64,000 nucleotides of DNA from Pseudomonas sp. (GTDB lineage Bacteria; Pseudomonadota; Gammaproteobacteria; Pseudomonadales; Pseudomonadaceae): the NCBI GenBank assembly GCA_007713455.1, contig VMRT01000007.1, positions 124,001-188,000 on the forward strand, written 5' to 3'. Position 1 is the stretch's first letter. Every line of letters begins with the position of its first letter. Of the stretch, positions 1-9,551 are shown in pieces. Position numbers and translations under genes: made by a program. Below the pieces are notes generated by a model. That model ran no database searches. It saw nothing but the letters and a program-made list of their open reading frames with translations, and was not told the DNA's origin.

Positions 1-95
1 TTCACCACCGGCAGCATTTCCTTGGGCATGGCTTTGGTTGCAGGAAGAAAACGTGTGCCATATCCGGCAGCGGGAAAAAGGCATTTCTTGATCAT
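1..95 (-). CDS. galU: UTP-glucose-1-phosphate uridylyltransferase, N-terminal part (cut by window edge)
   Basis: Only the first 31 codons lie in the window; the gene continues beyond base 1. GalU makes UDP-glucose from UTP and glucose-1-phosphate in the cytoplasm for exopolysaccharide and LPS precursors. The visible N-terminus carries the nucleotide-binding signature [12 protein letters not shown] followed by MPKEMLPV, which is diagnostic of the bacterial GalU family. The ATG at 93-95 is preceded by a good ribosome binding site (AAGGA) five bases upstream. It is transcribed away from the chemoreceptor gene. Confidence 0.9.
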   Translation of the reverse strand, partial: MIKKCLFPAAGYGTRFLPATKAMPKEMLPVV

Positions 96-573
96 GTGAG
101 TCCTTGAAATAAAGGTTCCAGTCGATGCACTGCCATCGAGAACAGCAGCTGCCTTGCGGTGTTGCCCGGCCATGCCGGCGTAGAGCCTACGACCATCGTT
201 TTGCAGCGGGGTTCGCAGCGACATTCACGCTCGATGCAGATTATGTGCCTGCCTCTCGGAGGCACTGGTTTCGCTGCTCCGGCGGGTCGCCACGCTAATG
301 GCGGTCGGGGCGCTCTGTAAAGCCATCTGTCGGTGTTTTTTCACCGTGCCAGTGAGGCCGAATAACCGGACGCGCAACCGCGAATACCCATAGCCAATGA
401 TCATTACACCTTTGTCGCACCTTGCACCGAAAGAGAGCCGGTCGACCCATGACCTGAGTCAGGGAAATGTGCAATTGCACTGTTGTCGGTCGCCCGAAGC
501 ACTTCTCTCGAGCCGAAAAGCAATACCATAGCGCCGCCCAATAATGGCGCATGGCTATCACCTGCGGTTGATT
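96..573. other. Intergenic region between galU and the chemoreceptor
   Basis: No convincing gene is present. Short open frames here have no ribosome binding site or recognisable protein. A small hairpin (TGCCTC-TCG-GAGGCA, 250-264) lies about 155 bases upstream of galU. The region must hold the galU promoter, but I see no clear -35/-10 pair. Confidence 0.5.
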
Positions 574-599
574 TCAAGAATACGCACAGCACGCCGATA
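574..599 (+). promoter_or_regulatory. FliA (sigma-28) type promoter for the chemoreceptor gene
   Basis: TCAAG at 574-578 and GCCGATA at 593-599 are separated by 14 bases. This matches the flagellar sigma-28 consensus TCAAG-N14-GCCGATA. It lies about 100 bases upstream of the chemoreceptor start and is the right promoter type for a chemotaxis gene. Confidence 0.65.
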
Positions 600-701
600 T
601 CAGCAGGTGACTGCCTGCTCAATGCTGCGCCGCAAGTATCGGCAGCGCAGCAGTGCTGCAATGGCAGCTGACCCCGCGTGGCAGTAGTACTAAGGAAAAC
701 C

Positions 702-2324
702 ATGAACAACAGCTCCGCCTCCCGACAAATGTCCGTGCAGACAAAGATCAACCTGGCCCTGGTGCTGGTCCTGGTGGCGATCATGTCTGCCTCGTTGTTC
801 TTCTCTGCCAGTACGGAGAAGCGGCTCGTGCTCCAGGTTGTGGAGCAGCAGACCAAGGATGCCGCCGACTCCTATTTCGATAGCATCAACACCATGATGC
901 TGACCGGCACCATGGCTCAGCGAGAGGTGCTGCGGAACAAGATCCTCGCGCGCCCAGGCGTTATCGATGCGCGCATCATCCGCGGGGAAGAAGTCACCAA
1001 GGTGTTCGGCCCTGGCTATGACCACCAGGCCCCGGCCGACGCGCTGGATCGCCGCGCGCTGAGCGGCGAGGCGATCATCGAGGTCAACAAGCAGAACGGT
1101 GGCCGTGTGCTGACCGTCATCAATCCCATCCTGGCCCACGCGGACTACCGCGGTACCAACTGCCTGACCTGCCACCAGGTTGGCGAGAACACGGTAATGG
1201 GCGCTGTGCGCATCAGCTATGACCTCAAGGCGCTGGACCAGGAAGTCGACCGCAACATCATGATCAGCGGCGGGATTCAGTTGCTGCTGCTGTTCATCGG
1301 CGTGGTGGTCATGTGCCTGACCGTGCGCCACGTCATCATTCGCCGCATCACTGCCATGCGCCACACCATGAATACCATGGCCGAGGACGAAGACCTCAGC
1401 CGCAGCGTCGAAGTGGGTGCGAAGGACGAAATCGGCGCGATGGGCGATGCCTTCAACCGCATGATCGGCAAGTTTCGCCATAGCCTGGAGGCCGTCGCGG
1501 GCGTTACCCATCAGCTCAGTGATGTCTCCGAGCGGGTATCCCATGTTGCAGAGAAGACCCTGGCTGCCGTCAACGAGCAGCGCAGCGAGACCGACATGGT
1601 CGCCTCGGCGATGAACGAGATGAGCGCGACCGTGCAGGAAGTGGCACGCAATGCCAGCCAGACCGCCACGGCATCGACCGGCGCCGACAACGAATCAAAA
1701 GCCGGCGTGAAGGTCGCCACCGAGGCACTGGACGGCATCGAAGTGCTGATCGCCGAGATCGAGAAAGCCGCCCAGGTCATCCAGCGGGTCGAGAGCGACA
1801 GCGCCAGCATCGACATGGTGCTCGGCGTGATCAACGGCATCGCCGAGCAGACCAACCTGCTGGCGCTGAACGCAGCCATCGAAGCGGCGCGCGCCGGCGA
1901 ACAGGGCCGCGGCTTTGCGGTGGTGGCCGATGAGGTACGTACCCTGGCTTCGCGCACGCAGAAATCCACCGAAGAAATCCAGGCCATGATCGAACAGCTG
2001 CAAAGCGGCGTTCGTAATGCGGTGCAGGCCATGAGCGAAGCACAACTGCGTGCCCGGTCGGGTTCGCAATGCGTCGAGAAGGCTGCCCAGAGTCTCGCCG
2101 TGATCGCCGACGAAGTCGGCACCATCAACGAGATGAACACCCAGATCGCAACGGCTGCCGAACAGCAGAGTGCGGTTGCCGAAGAGATCAATCGCAACAT
2201 CACGACCATCAGCCGTATTGCGGACACCACTTCGGCTGACGCATCCCAGACCTCGCAGATCAGCGACGAGCTGGTGCGTCTGGCAACCGAGCTGAACCGT
2301 CTGGTCGGCCAGTTCAAGCTCTGA
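702..2324 (+). CDS. Methyl-accepting chemotaxis protein with periplasmic c-type heme motif
   Basis: A 540-residue transmembrane chemoreceptor. Helix 1 is at about residues 16-34. A periplasmic sensor domain follows with Cys154-Leu-Thr-Cys157-His158, a c-type heme attachment motif. Helix 2 is at about 187-208, then a HAMP region, then the cytoplasmic signalling domain with the highly conserved hairpin tip ([19 protein letters not shown], about 380-400). It should signal to CheA/CheW and swimming. A covalent heme would make it a sensor of redox state, oxygen or NO, known for some heme-c MCPs and plausible in a denitrifier; this is inference. I chose the ATG at 702 over an in-frame ATG at 678 because AAGGA precedes it at the right distance. 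Confidence 0.88.
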   Translation: MNNSSASRQMSVQTKINLALVLVLVAIMSASLFFSASTEKRLVLQVVEQQTKDAADSYFDSINTMMLTGTMAQREVLRNKILARPGVIDARIIRGEEVTKVFGPGYDHQAPADALDRRALSGEAIIEVNKQNGGRVLTVINPILAHADYRGTNCLTCHQVGENTVMGAVRISYDLKALDQEVDRNIMISGGIQLLLLFIGVVVMCLTVRHVIIRRITAMRHTMNTMAEDEDLSRSVEVGAKDEIGAMGDAFNRMIGKFRHSLEAVAGVTHQLSDVSERVSHVAEKTLAAVNEQRSETDMVASAMNEMSATVQEVARNASQTATASTGADNESKAGVKVATEALDGIEVLIAEIEKAAQVIQRVESDSASIDMVLGVINGIAEQTNLLALNAAIEAARAGEQGRGFAVVADEVRTLASRTQKSTEEIQAMIEQLQSGVRNAVQAMSEAQLRARSGSQCVEKAAQSLAVIADEVGTINEMNTQIATAAEQQSAVAEEINRNITTISRIADTTSADASQTSQISDELVRLATELNRLVGQFKL

Positions 2325-2331
2325 CCACTGC

Positions 2332-2354
2332 GGCGCGGCCTTCCCGGCCGCGCC
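2332..2354. terminator. GC-rich hairpin after the chemoreceptor gene
   Basis: Perfect 9-bp stem GGCGCGGCC / GGCCGCGCC with a five-base loop, starting 8 bases after the stop codon. No T-run follows, so termination may be weak or need a factor. Confidence 0.5.
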
Positions 2355-2412
2355 CGGTACGCATTTCGAATCGCCCAGCGGTGCGGTTCGGAGTGCCGCC
2401 GGGGCGCTATTC

Positions 2413-2426
2413 TTGATCTGAGACAG
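2413..2426 (+). promoter_or_regulatory. Degenerate ANR/FNR-like half-palindrome upstream of hemN
   Basis: TTGAT-ctga-GACAG: the left half-site is perfect, the right half matches only three of five bases of GTCAA. hemN is commonly under ANR control in pseudomonads, which is why the site is worth listing, but the match is weak. Confidence 0.3.
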
Positions 2427-2545
2427 TCGGCGCGCCGGACCGAATCGTCCATAATCCGCGCCCATGACCTGCCTGAGCCGGACACACCCGAGGGTGACAC
2501 CGCGTTCCGCGCCCGACTCCGAATTCAACCTTAGGTAAAACGAAC

Positions 2546-3934
2546 ATGGACCAACTGCCGAGCTTCGACCGCGCCCTGGTCGAGAAATACGACCGTCCAG
2601 GTCCGCGCTACACCTCCTACCCCACGGCCCCCCAGTTTCACCAGGCCTTCGCCCAGGATGATTACCGTGCCGCCGCTGCACGCAGCAATCAGGCACAAAC
2701 GCCCAAGCCGCTGTCGGTATACATCCACATTCCGTTCTGCAAGAGCCTTTGCTATTACTGCGCCTGCAACAAGATCATCACCCACAAGACCGAGCGCGCC
2801 GTCGAGTACCTCGAATACCTCAAGCGCGAGATTGCCATGCAGGGCGAACTGTTCGATCGTTCGCGCAAGCTCACTCAGCTGCACCTCGGCGGTGGCACAC
2901 CGACCTATTTCACCAGCGAGCAGCTAGCCGACCTGATGGCGTGCCTGCATCAGGCGTTCAACATGGATGACAGCGACAACCACGAGTTCTCGCTGGAGGT
3001 GGACCCGCGCACCGTCACGCCCGAGCAGATCCACGGCCTGCGCAAGCTGGGCTTCAACCGCCTGAGCTTCGGCGTGCAGGATTTCGACGAGCAGGTGCAG
3101 ATCGCCGTCAATCGCATCCAGACCGAGGAGCAGACCCGCGAGCTGGTCCAGGCCGCCCGCGACGCACAGTTCAAGTCCATCAGCGTCGACCTGATCTACG
3201 GCCTGCCGCTGCAGACGGTCGCCAGCTTCGACACCACGCTGGACAAGATCATCGACATTCGTCCGGACCGCATCGCCGCTTACAGCTATGCCCACCTGCC
3301 GGAGCTGGTACGCGCACAGAAGCTGATCCGCCCAGAGGACATGCCACCGCCGGAGCGCAAGCTCGAGCTGCTGGAACTGACCATCCAGCGCCTTACCGCC
3401 GCCGGCTACATCTATATCGGCATGGATCACTTCTCCCTGCCGGAAGACGAACTGGCCCTTGCCCGCGCCAATGGCACGCTGCAACGCAACTTCCAGGGTT
3501 ATTCGACCCACGCCGATTGCGACCTGATCGGGCTGGGCATTTCCTCCATAGGCAAGGTGGCCGACAGCTACAGCCAGAACGTCAAGGAGCTATCGCAGTA
3601 TTACGCGCGCCTCAACGAGGGCATGCTGCCGGTGCAGCGCGGATACAAGCTGAGCGACGATGACTGCCTGCGCCGTGATGTCATCGTGTCGCTGATGTGC
3701 CATAGCCGCGTCGACTACCGCCAGATCGAACAGAAGCACGGCATCGATTTTCGGGAATACTTCGCCGATTCGCTGGCAAAGCTCGCCGAACCGGTGGCCG
3801 ATGGCCTGGTTGAGCTGCACGACGATGCGCTGGTCCTCTTACCGCAAGGGCAGCTGATGATGCGCAACGTCGCCATGGCCTTCGACGCCTATCTCGGCGG
3901 CGAGCAGCGCGGTCGTTTTTCGCGCACGGTCTGA
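2546..3934 (+). CDS. hemN: Oxygen-independent coproporphyrinogen III oxidase
   Basis: A 462-residue radical SAM enzyme that decarboxylates coproporphyrinogen III to protoporphyrinogen IX in anaerobic heme synthesis, in the cytoplasm. The 4Fe-4S/SAM motif is Cys65-X3-Cys69-X2-Cys72-X-Cys74, the HemN form with the extra cysteine. The N-terminus (YDRPGPRYTSYPTAP) and the motif HLGGGTPTY are typical of HemN proper and not of the shorter HemW relatives. Length matches the family. An anaerobic heme gene fits an organism that also carries nitrite and NO reductases here. A possible degenerate ANR box lies upstream. Confidence 0.95.
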   Translation: MDQLPSFDRALVEKYDRPGPRYTSYPTAPQFHQAFAQDDYRAAAARSNQAQTPKPLSVYIHIPFCKSLCYYCACNKIITHKTERAVEYLEYLKREIAMQGELFDRSRKLTQLHLGGGTPTYFTSEQLADLMACLHQAFNMDDSDNHEFSLEVDPRTVTPEQIHGLRKLGFNRLSFGVQDFDEQVQIAVNRIQTEEQTRELVQAARDAQFKSISVDLIYGLPLQTVASFDTTLDKIIDIRPDRIAAYSYAHLPELVRAQKLIRPEDMPPPERKLELLELTIQRLTAAGYIYIGMDHFSLPEDELALARANGTLQRNFQGYSTHADCDLIGLGISSIGKVADSYSQNVKELSQYYARLNEGMLPVQRGYKLSDDDCLRRDVIVSLMCHSRVDYRQIEQKHGIDFREYFADSLAKLAEPVADGLVELHDDALVLLPQGQLMMRNVAMAFDAYLGGEQRGRFSRTV

Positions 3935-3950
3935 CCTCGCCAACGACGTC

Positions 3951-3979
3951 ACAGCAGGCGGCGTCTAGCCGCCTGCTGT
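3951..3979. terminator. Strong hairpin after hemN
   Basis: Perfect 12-bp stem ACAGCAGGCGGC / GCCGCCTGCTGT with a five-base loop, 17 bases after the hemN stop. No T-run follows. Likely the hemN transcript end. Confidence 0.55.
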
Positions 3980-4089
3980 AGCTGGTGAGGCTTCCGCTGA
4001 TCACCGGGCAATTGCCAAACGCCGCTCAAACTGTATAAATAGCCAGTCTTTGAGCGGGCCGCGCGCGCCCCAGCTGCAGCGGATGTGCC

Positions 4090-5727
4090 ATGCGTCAGGC
4101 CCTGGAAAATCCCTTCTACTACCTCGAAAACTTCCGACAGGTTCTGGCCTGGGTGAGCCGTCACCACAGTGATCTGCTGGATGAAACCGAGCTGGCATTT
4201 ATCGAGCGTTTCGCCCTGTTGCCTCAGCCTTCCCAGGCGCTGCTGGTGCGCATGGTGATGCGCAAGGGCATGCTGTTTCGAGCAAGCAAGCTGCGTTATC
4301 TGGAGATTGGCTGCTCACGTCGCGCGGTGGAGCCATTGATCGATCAGGGGTGGGTCGATGCGTCTTCGGCCCTGACGCTCGAGCAGCTGTTCGCTTTGCT
4401 GACCAAAGGCGAGCTGCTGCAAGTGTTCGGGTCGTCTGCATCAGCCAGCCTGCGCAAGGCCGAGCTGCTGGATAAGCTGCGCGCCGACCACCAGATGGCC
4501 AAGCCGTTTCAGGCGTGGTGCGGCCAGATCGAAGACGCGGTATTTGCGTTATGCATCGACGAGCTCTGTGAGCGCCTGCGTTTGCTGTTCTTCGGCAACA
4601 TCCATCAGGACTGGTCCGAGTTCGTTCTGGCCGACCTCGGCATCTACCGTTACGAGCAGGTCGTCTTCTCGCCCAGCTCCCGCGCCTTCAACTGCCGCAC
4701 CGAGCTGGATGCCTATCTGCATCTGCATCGTTGCCGCGAGCGTTTCGATACCGGCGAGCCATTGAGCGACGTGCTGGCCGACGTGCCCGATGAGCCCTAT
4801 GCCAACGCCTGGCTGGAAAGCCGCCGCGGCAAGCTGCTGCTGAGCATCGGCCAGCAGTTCGAACGCATCGGTGACCTGCCGGAAGCCCTGCGCCTGCATG
4901 CCTCCAATAGCTATCCCGGTGCCCGCGAGCGCGCGATTCGCGTGCTCGAACGCTGTGGCCAGCCTGCAGCAGCGCTGGAGCTGCTGGATCAGGCGCAGGC
5001 TGCGCCGCAGAGTGAGCACGAACTGCAGCAACTGCAGCGAATCAAGCCGCGCCTGCAGCGCAGCCTGGGTATCCCTGCGCTGCGCTCACTCAACCGCAAG
5101 CCGGAGCAGCTCGACCTGATCCTGCCCCGGGCCGGCTGTAGCGTCGAGCATGCGGTGCGCGAGCACCTGTCGATACCAGACGCGCCGGTCTACTACGTCG
5201 AGAATGCCCTGGTCGGCTCGTTGTTCGGCTTGCTTTGCTGGGACGCGATCTTCGCACCGTTGCCCGGTGCGTTCTTCCACCCTTTCCACTGGGCGCCGGC
5301 CGATCTGAATCGTGCGGATTTTCATCAACGGCGTGCCGACCTGTTTGCCGCATGCCTGGCCTGTCTCGACAGTGACGACTACCGCGACTGCATCTGGCGC
5401 ACCTTCCAGGCAAAGCTCGGCATTCATAACGCGTTCGTTGCCTGGGGGCTGCTCGACGAGGAGCTGTTGACCCATGCCCTGACGTGCATTCCCGCCGCGC
5501 ATCTGAAGCTGATGTTCCAGCGCATCCTCGCCGATGTTTGCGGCAATCGCACTGGCCTACCGGACCTCATCCAGCTGTGGCCCGAAGAACGCCGCTACCG
5601 GATGATCGAGGTGAAAGGCCCGGGCGACCGCCTGCAGGACAACCAGAAGCGCTGGATCGATTACGCCCATCAGCACGGTCTGCCGATTGCGGTCTGCCAT
5701 GTGCAATGGGCTGAGGTCATGGCGTGA
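4090..5727 (+). CDS. FAN1-type VRR-NUC domain nuclease
   Basis: A 545-residue protein resembling bacterial FAN1 homologues: a long helical N-terminal and TPR-like region and a C-terminal VRR-NUC (PD-(D/E)XK) domain. The catalytic signature is visible as GLPD (Asp492) and IEVKG (Glu507, Lys509). FAN1 enzymes are structure-specific 5'-flap endonucleases that act in interstrand crosslink repair. The next gene, a DinG-like helicase, starts inside its stop codon, so the two are translationally coupled and probably work together. The ribosome binding site before the ATG is weak. Confidence 0.85.
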   Translation: MRQALENPFYYLENFRQVLAWVSRHHSDLLDETELAFIERFALLPQPSQALLVRMVMRKGMLFRASKLRYLEIGCSRRAVEPLIDQGWVDASSALTLEQLFALLTKGELLQVFGSSASASLRKAELLDKLRADHQMAKPFQAWCGQIEDAVFALCIDELCERLRLLFFGNIHQDWSEFVLADLGIYRYEQVVFSPSSRAFNCRTELDAYLHLHRCRERFDTGEPLSDVLADVPDEPYANAWLESRRGKLLLSIGQQFERIGDLPEALRLHASNSYPGARERAIRVLERCGQPAAALELLDQAQAAPQSEHELQQLQRIKPRLQRSLGIPALRSLNRKPEQLDLILPRAGCSVEHAVREHLSIPDAPVYYVENALVGSLFGLLCWDAIFAPLPGAFFHPFHWAPADLNRADFHQRRADLFAACLACLDSDDYRDCIWRTFQAKLGIHNAFVAWGLLDEELLTHALTCIPAAHLKLMFQRILADVCGNRTGLPDLIQLWPEERRYRMIEVKGPGDRLQDNQKRWIDYAHQHGLPIAVCHVQWAEVMA

Positions 5728-8003
5728 GCTATCGGGTCGCGGTGCGCGCGCTCTGCGAATTCACCGCCAAGGTCGGCGATCTGGACCTGCGCTTCACACC
5801 ATCGCCCACCGCGCTGGAAGGCATCGCCGGCCACGCCCAGGTCAGCGCCAGGCGCGGCGAGGGCTACGAACGTGAAGTGGCTCTGGAGGGCCAATACGGA
5901 AAACTCATGGTGCGCGGCCGCGCCGATGGCTACGACCCGGCGCGGAACCGCCTGGAAGAAATCAAAACCTTCCGCGGGGATCTGGAACGTCAGCCGGCCA
6001 ACCATCGGCAATTGCACTGGGCGCAGGCGAAGATCTACGGCTGGCTGATGTGTCAGACGCGCCAGCTCGACGAGGTCGAGCTGGCACTGGTCTATTTCGA
6101 CGTCGCCAGCCACAAGGAAACCCTCTTCGTCGAACGCCACGGAGCACGGAGCCTGCGCCTTTTTTTCGAAACCCAGTGTCAGGCGTTTCTCGACTGGGCC
6201 GAACAGGAACTGGCCCATCGCGACGCGCGCAATCAGGCGCTCACCGCGCTGGGTTTTCCTCATGCCGATTTCCGCACCGGCCAGCGGCAACTCGCCGAGG
6301 CGGTGTACAAGGCAGCCTGTACCGGCACCACGCTCATGGCGCAAGCGCCGACCGGTATCGGCAAGACCCTGGGCACGCTGTTTCCGCAGCTCAAGGCGTT
6401 TCCCGGCCAGCAGCTCGACAAGCTGTTCTTTCTCGCTGCCAAGACCTCCGGCCGCCGCCTGGCGCTGGATGCACTGCAAACGCTACAGCGCAACGGCGCG
6501 GGTGAATTGCGTGTGCTCGAGTTGATCGCACGTGACAAGGCCTGCGAGCACCCGGACAAGGCCTGTCACGGCGAATCCTGCCCGTTGGCGAAGGGTTTCT
6601 ATGATCGTTTGCCCGCGGCCCGAGCAGCGGCATTGCAGCACAGCATGCTCGACCAAGCGGCCCTGCGAGAGGTCGCCCTCGCCCATCAGGTCTGCCCCTA
6701 TTACCTCAGCCAGGAGCTGGCGCGCTGGGCGGACGCCGTGGTCGGCGACTACAACTACTATTTCGACATCAGCGCCCAGCTCTACGGCCTGACGCTCAAC
6801 AATGACTGGCGTATCAGCGTGCTGGTGGACGAAGCGCACAACCTGCTCGAACGCGCGCGCGGCATGTACAGCGCCGAGCTCGATCAGCGGGTCTTTGCCG
6901 GTCTCGGCGGCAAGGCGCCGGCGCCCTTGAAACGCCCGCTGGGTCGGGTACAGCGCTGCTGGAACGACCTGCATCGCGAGCAGCTGGCGAATTATCAGGT
7001 GCAGCCCGAGCTGCCGCTCAAGCTGCTCGGCGCGCTGCAACAGGCCGTCAGCGCCGTCACCGATTACCTTGGCGAACAGCCCGGCGGGCTGGATGCAGAG
7101 CTGCAACGGGCCTATTTCGATGCCATGCATTTCTGCCGGATCGCCGAACTGTTCGGCGAGCATTCGTTGTTCGATATCAGCCTGTTACCCGCAACTGGCC
7201 GCGGCAAGACCAAGCGTTCGATGCTGTGCCTGCGCAATGTGGTTCCAGCGCCCTTCCTCGCGCCACGGTTAGAACAGGCTCGTTCGACGGTGCTGTTCTC
7301 GGCCACGCTGAACCCGCGCCGGTTCCATGCCGATATGTTGGGCCTGCCCACGGGTAGCGCCTGGATCGAGGTCGAATCGCCATTCCAGGCCGATCAGCTG
7401 CGGGTATGCCTGGCCGAGCATGTCTCGACCCGCTATCAGCACCGCCAGGCCTCGCTGGGTGCCGTGGTTGCGCTCATCGCCCAGCAATATCGCGAGCGCG
7501 CCGGCAACTACCTGGCGTTCTTCAGCAGCTTTGATTACCTGCAACAGGTGACCGCCCTGCTGCGCGAGCAGTATCCGGACGTGCCCTTCTGGGAGCAGAC
7601 TCGCGGCATGCAGGAAGCGGCCCGCAGTGCATTTCTCGACCGATTCACCGAACACAGCAAGGGCGTCGGTTTTGCGGTGCTCGGCGGCGCATTCGCCGAA
7701 GGCATCGACCTGCCAGGCAACCGCTTGATTGGCGCTTTTATCGCCACCCTCGGCCTGCCACAGGTCAATCCGGTCAACGAGCAGTTCAAGGCACGCCTTG
7801 AGCAGCTATTCGGCCGCGGCCTGGGTTACGACTACACCTACCTCTACCCCGGGCTGCAGAAAGTCGTGCAGGCTGCGGGGCGGGTTATCCGCACACAGAG
7901 CGATGAAGGCGTCGTGCACCTGATCGACGACCGTTTCGGCCGGTCGCAGATACGCCGCCTGCTGCCGAGCTGGTGGCAGCTTTCGCCAGTTTCCAGCGAC
8001 TGA
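5724..8003 (+). CDS. DinG/XPD-family DNA helicase with N-terminal nuclease-like domain
   Basis: A 759-residue superfamily 2 helicase. Residues about 60-130 resemble a PD-(D/E)XK nuclease fold (RGRADGYD, then EEIKTF, then QAKIYGW). The helicase core has Walker A (APTGIGKT, about 208-215), four cysteines in a region that should bind a 4Fe-4S cluster (two near ACEH/ACHG, then SCP and VCP), and a DEAH box (VDEAHNLL, about 368-375). The C-terminal half has the expected motifs ending in QAAGRVIRTQSDEG. The GTG start overlaps the upstream FAN1 stop (GTGA). It is likely a nuclease-helicase partner in DNA crosslink or flap repair. Confidence 0.85.
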   Translation: MSYRVAVRALCEFTAKVGDLDLRFTPSPTALEGIAGHAQVSARRGEGYEREVALEGQYGKLMVRGRADGYDPARNRLEEIKTFRGDLERQPANHRQLHWAQAKIYGWLMCQTRQLDEVELALVYFDVASHKETLFVERHGARSLRLFFETQCQAFLDWAEQELAHRDARNQALTALGFPHADFRTGQRQLAEAVYKAACTGTTLMAQAPTGIGKTLGTLFPQLKAFPGQQLDKLFFLAAKTSGRRLALDALQTLQRNGAGELRVLELIARDKACEHPDKACHGESCPLAKGFYDRLPAARAAALQHSMLDQAALREVALAHQVCPYYLSQELARWADAVVGDYNYYFDISAQLYGLTLNNDWRISVLVDEAHNLLERARGMYSAELDQRVFAGLGGKAPAPLKRPLGRVQRCWNDLHREQLANYQVQPELPLKLLGALQQAVSAVTDYLGEQPGGLDAELQRAYFDAMHFCRIAELFGEHSLFDISLLPATGRGKTKRSMLCLRNVVPAPFLAPRLEQARSTVLFSATLNPRRFHADMLGLPTGSAWIEVESPFQADQLRVCLAEHVSTRYQHRQASLGAVVALIAQQYRERAGNYLAFFSSFDYLQQVTALLREQYPDVPFWEQTRGMQEAARSAFLDRFTEHSKGVGFAVLGGAFAEGIDLPGNRLIGAFIATLGLPQVNPVNEQFKARLEQLFGRGLGYDYTYLYPGLQKVVQAAGRVIRTQSDEGVVHLIDDRFGRSQIRRLLPSWWQLSPVSSD

Positions 8004-8100
8004 GGCCACGCAACGGCGCCGTTCGGGTTGCGTGGTGTCCGGAGGCTCGCTATAGTCCTGCGCCGCCGATTCCCCATCGGCGCACTGCTACGCAGCCTCC

Positions 8101-8187
8101 GCCCGGATGGCGAAATTGGTATACGCAAGAGACTTAAAATCTCTCATCCGAAAGGGTATGCGGGTTCGACCCCCGCTCCGGGCACCA
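8101..8187 (+). tRNA. tRNA-Leu (anticodon TAA)
   Basis: An 87-base class II tRNA with encoded CCA. Acceptor stem GCCCGGA/TCCGGGC, anticodon arm GAGA-CTTAAAA-TCTC giving TAA, a long variable arm and the T loop TTCGACC. Confidence 0.95.
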
Positions 8188-8401
8188 GTCTTTACGCGGC
8201 TTTCAGCCTTCCAGCTTTCGCCCTGTCATTTGCGCATTGCTGTGCAATTGACCCGAGCACTCCCGTCACCACTGTAACGCCTGGCAAACTCCTTACCCAC
8301 CGAACGCAATGACCAGCCTGGTTGTTGGCTAAGTTCATATCGAACTTACCGGCACTCACTGTTGCCGTTATCAATGTCCAGAAAGATAGCGTGTGCGTAA
8401 T

Positions 8402-8417
8402 TGTGTCTACAGACACA
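8402..8417. promoter_or_regulatory. Palindromic operator upstream of the RES-Xre pair
   Basis: Perfect 7-bp inverted repeat TGTGTCT-AC-AGACACA, 43 bases before the antitoxin start, with a possible -10 (TATCCT, 8426-8431) just downstream. It is the natural autoregulation site for an Xre-type antitoxin. The stretch between tRNA-Leu and this site (8188-8401) holds no gene that I can see. Confidence 0.55.
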
Positions 8418-8460
8418 TAAGATGCTATCCTGAGTCCATGGAATTAATCGAGCAATTGCC

Positions 8461-8865
8461 ATGACTGCGACTCTTCAGGCACCCGCGTTTACCAAAGACC
8501 AGTGCGCCGCCGGCCTTCGAACCGCGGTGAACGTTCTCGAAAAATGGCAGGCGTCTACCGAACAGGCCTGTCGGATACTGCGTATCTCCCGCAGTACTCA
8601 CGCACGGGCCAAACTCCGCAATGCAGATTGGTCGGTCAGTCTGGACCCCGACCAGATGCAGCGCGTCAGTTTTATTCTCAACATCCACGCAGCACTTCGG
8701 CTGATCTTCGATAACCCGGAAAACACTTACGGCTTTCCGGCAATGCCCAATCACAACGAATTCTTCAACGGGCGATCGCCACTGGAGGTAATGGCTCAGG
8801 GGGACATGATTTCCCTGTACGAGTCGTTCCGCCGTATCGACAGCCTGCGAGGCGCGCAGTGGTAG
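8461..8865 (+). CDS. Xre/MbcA/ParS-type antitoxin (DUF2384)
   Basis: A 134-residue protein. The N-terminal half is an Xre-like helix-turn-helix ([18 protein letters not shown]), and the C-terminal half is a DUF2384-like toxin-binding region containing the family pattern IHAALRLIFDNPENTYGF and the segment GRSPLEVMAQG. This is the antitoxin of RES-Xre type II modules: it binds the RES toxin and represses its own promoter. It overlaps the downstream RES gene by seven bases, so the proteins are made together. It lies just after tRNA-Leu, a common accessory insertion site. Confidence 0.88.
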   Translation: MTATLQAPAFTKDQCAAGLRTAVNVLEKWQASTEQACRILRISRSTHARAKLRNADWSVSLDPDQMQRVSFILNIHAALRLIFDNPENTYGFPAMPNHNEFFNGRSPLEVMAQGDMISLYESFRRIDSLRGAQW

Positions 8866-9551
8866 TGCCGAAAGGGCTTCCCGTGCGGGCCGATGCCCGT
8901 TGTCAGGCCTATCGGCTGGTGAACTCCAAGTATCCCCCCATCGATTTGTTCGATGACGTAGCCGACGCCGAGGAATTTGAAATCCTCTATCAGTTGCAGG
9001 CGCTGACAAACCCGAGATTGCACAACGAAACTGGCCGCCTCGAGCTGATTCCTCGGTCAGAAATACCATTCGGCATTCCGGGCTGCTCCTACGCTACGGC
9101 GCCGTTCACCCACGTGAATCCAGCCGGCTCTCGTTTCAGCGATGGCAGCTACGGCGTGTTGTATCTGGCCGACAGCATGGAAACGGCACTGGCCGAGGTG
9201 CGGTATCACCAGGAGCACTACTGGTCGAATGTCGTAGGCTTGAACTTCGAGCGGTTCGTTTTCCGCGGGTTGTCATGTCAATTCAACGAGGCCGGGCTGC
9301 TGGATGCCACGAGCGTGTCGATGTCGGATCCGATCTACGACGCGGATGATTACTTCCAGTCCCGCCAGTTCGGTCGCCTCGCCAGGCAAGAGGGATTCCC
9401 CGGGTTGCGGTATCACTCGGTACGTAGCCCAGGCCGGCACTGCTGGGCACTCATGACGCCGCGGCGCGTACTGTCCATCGTTCAGACCGCACACTACGAG
9501 ATGATCTGGAACGCTGGCATCACCAGCGTCAGCGCGATCACCGAAGTCTGA
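8859..9551 (+). CDS. RES-domain toxin (NAD+-degrading type)
   Basis: A 230-residue RES-family toxin. Near the N-terminus it has the Arg-x-Tyr region (QAYRLVN), then the family pattern GSRFSDGSYGVLYLAD and ETALAEVRYH, supplying the conserved Arg, Tyr and Glu that form the ADP-ribosyltransferase-like active site. RES toxins deplete NAD+ and arrest growth unless bound by their Xre antitoxin, which is the overlapping upstream gene. The start is GTG at 8859; an in-frame GTG at 8865 is possible. Confidence 0.87.
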   Translation: MVVPKGLPVRADARCQAYRLVNSKYPPIDLFDDVADAEEFEILYQLQALTNPRLHNETGRLELIPRSEIPFGIPGCSYATAPFTHVNPAGSRFSDGSYGVLYLADSMETALAEVRYHQEHYWSNVVGLNFERFVFRGLSCQFNEAGLLDATSVSMSDPIYDADDYFQSRQFGRLARQEGFPGLRYHSVRSPGRHCWALMTPRRVLSIVQTAHYEMIWNAGITSVSAITEV

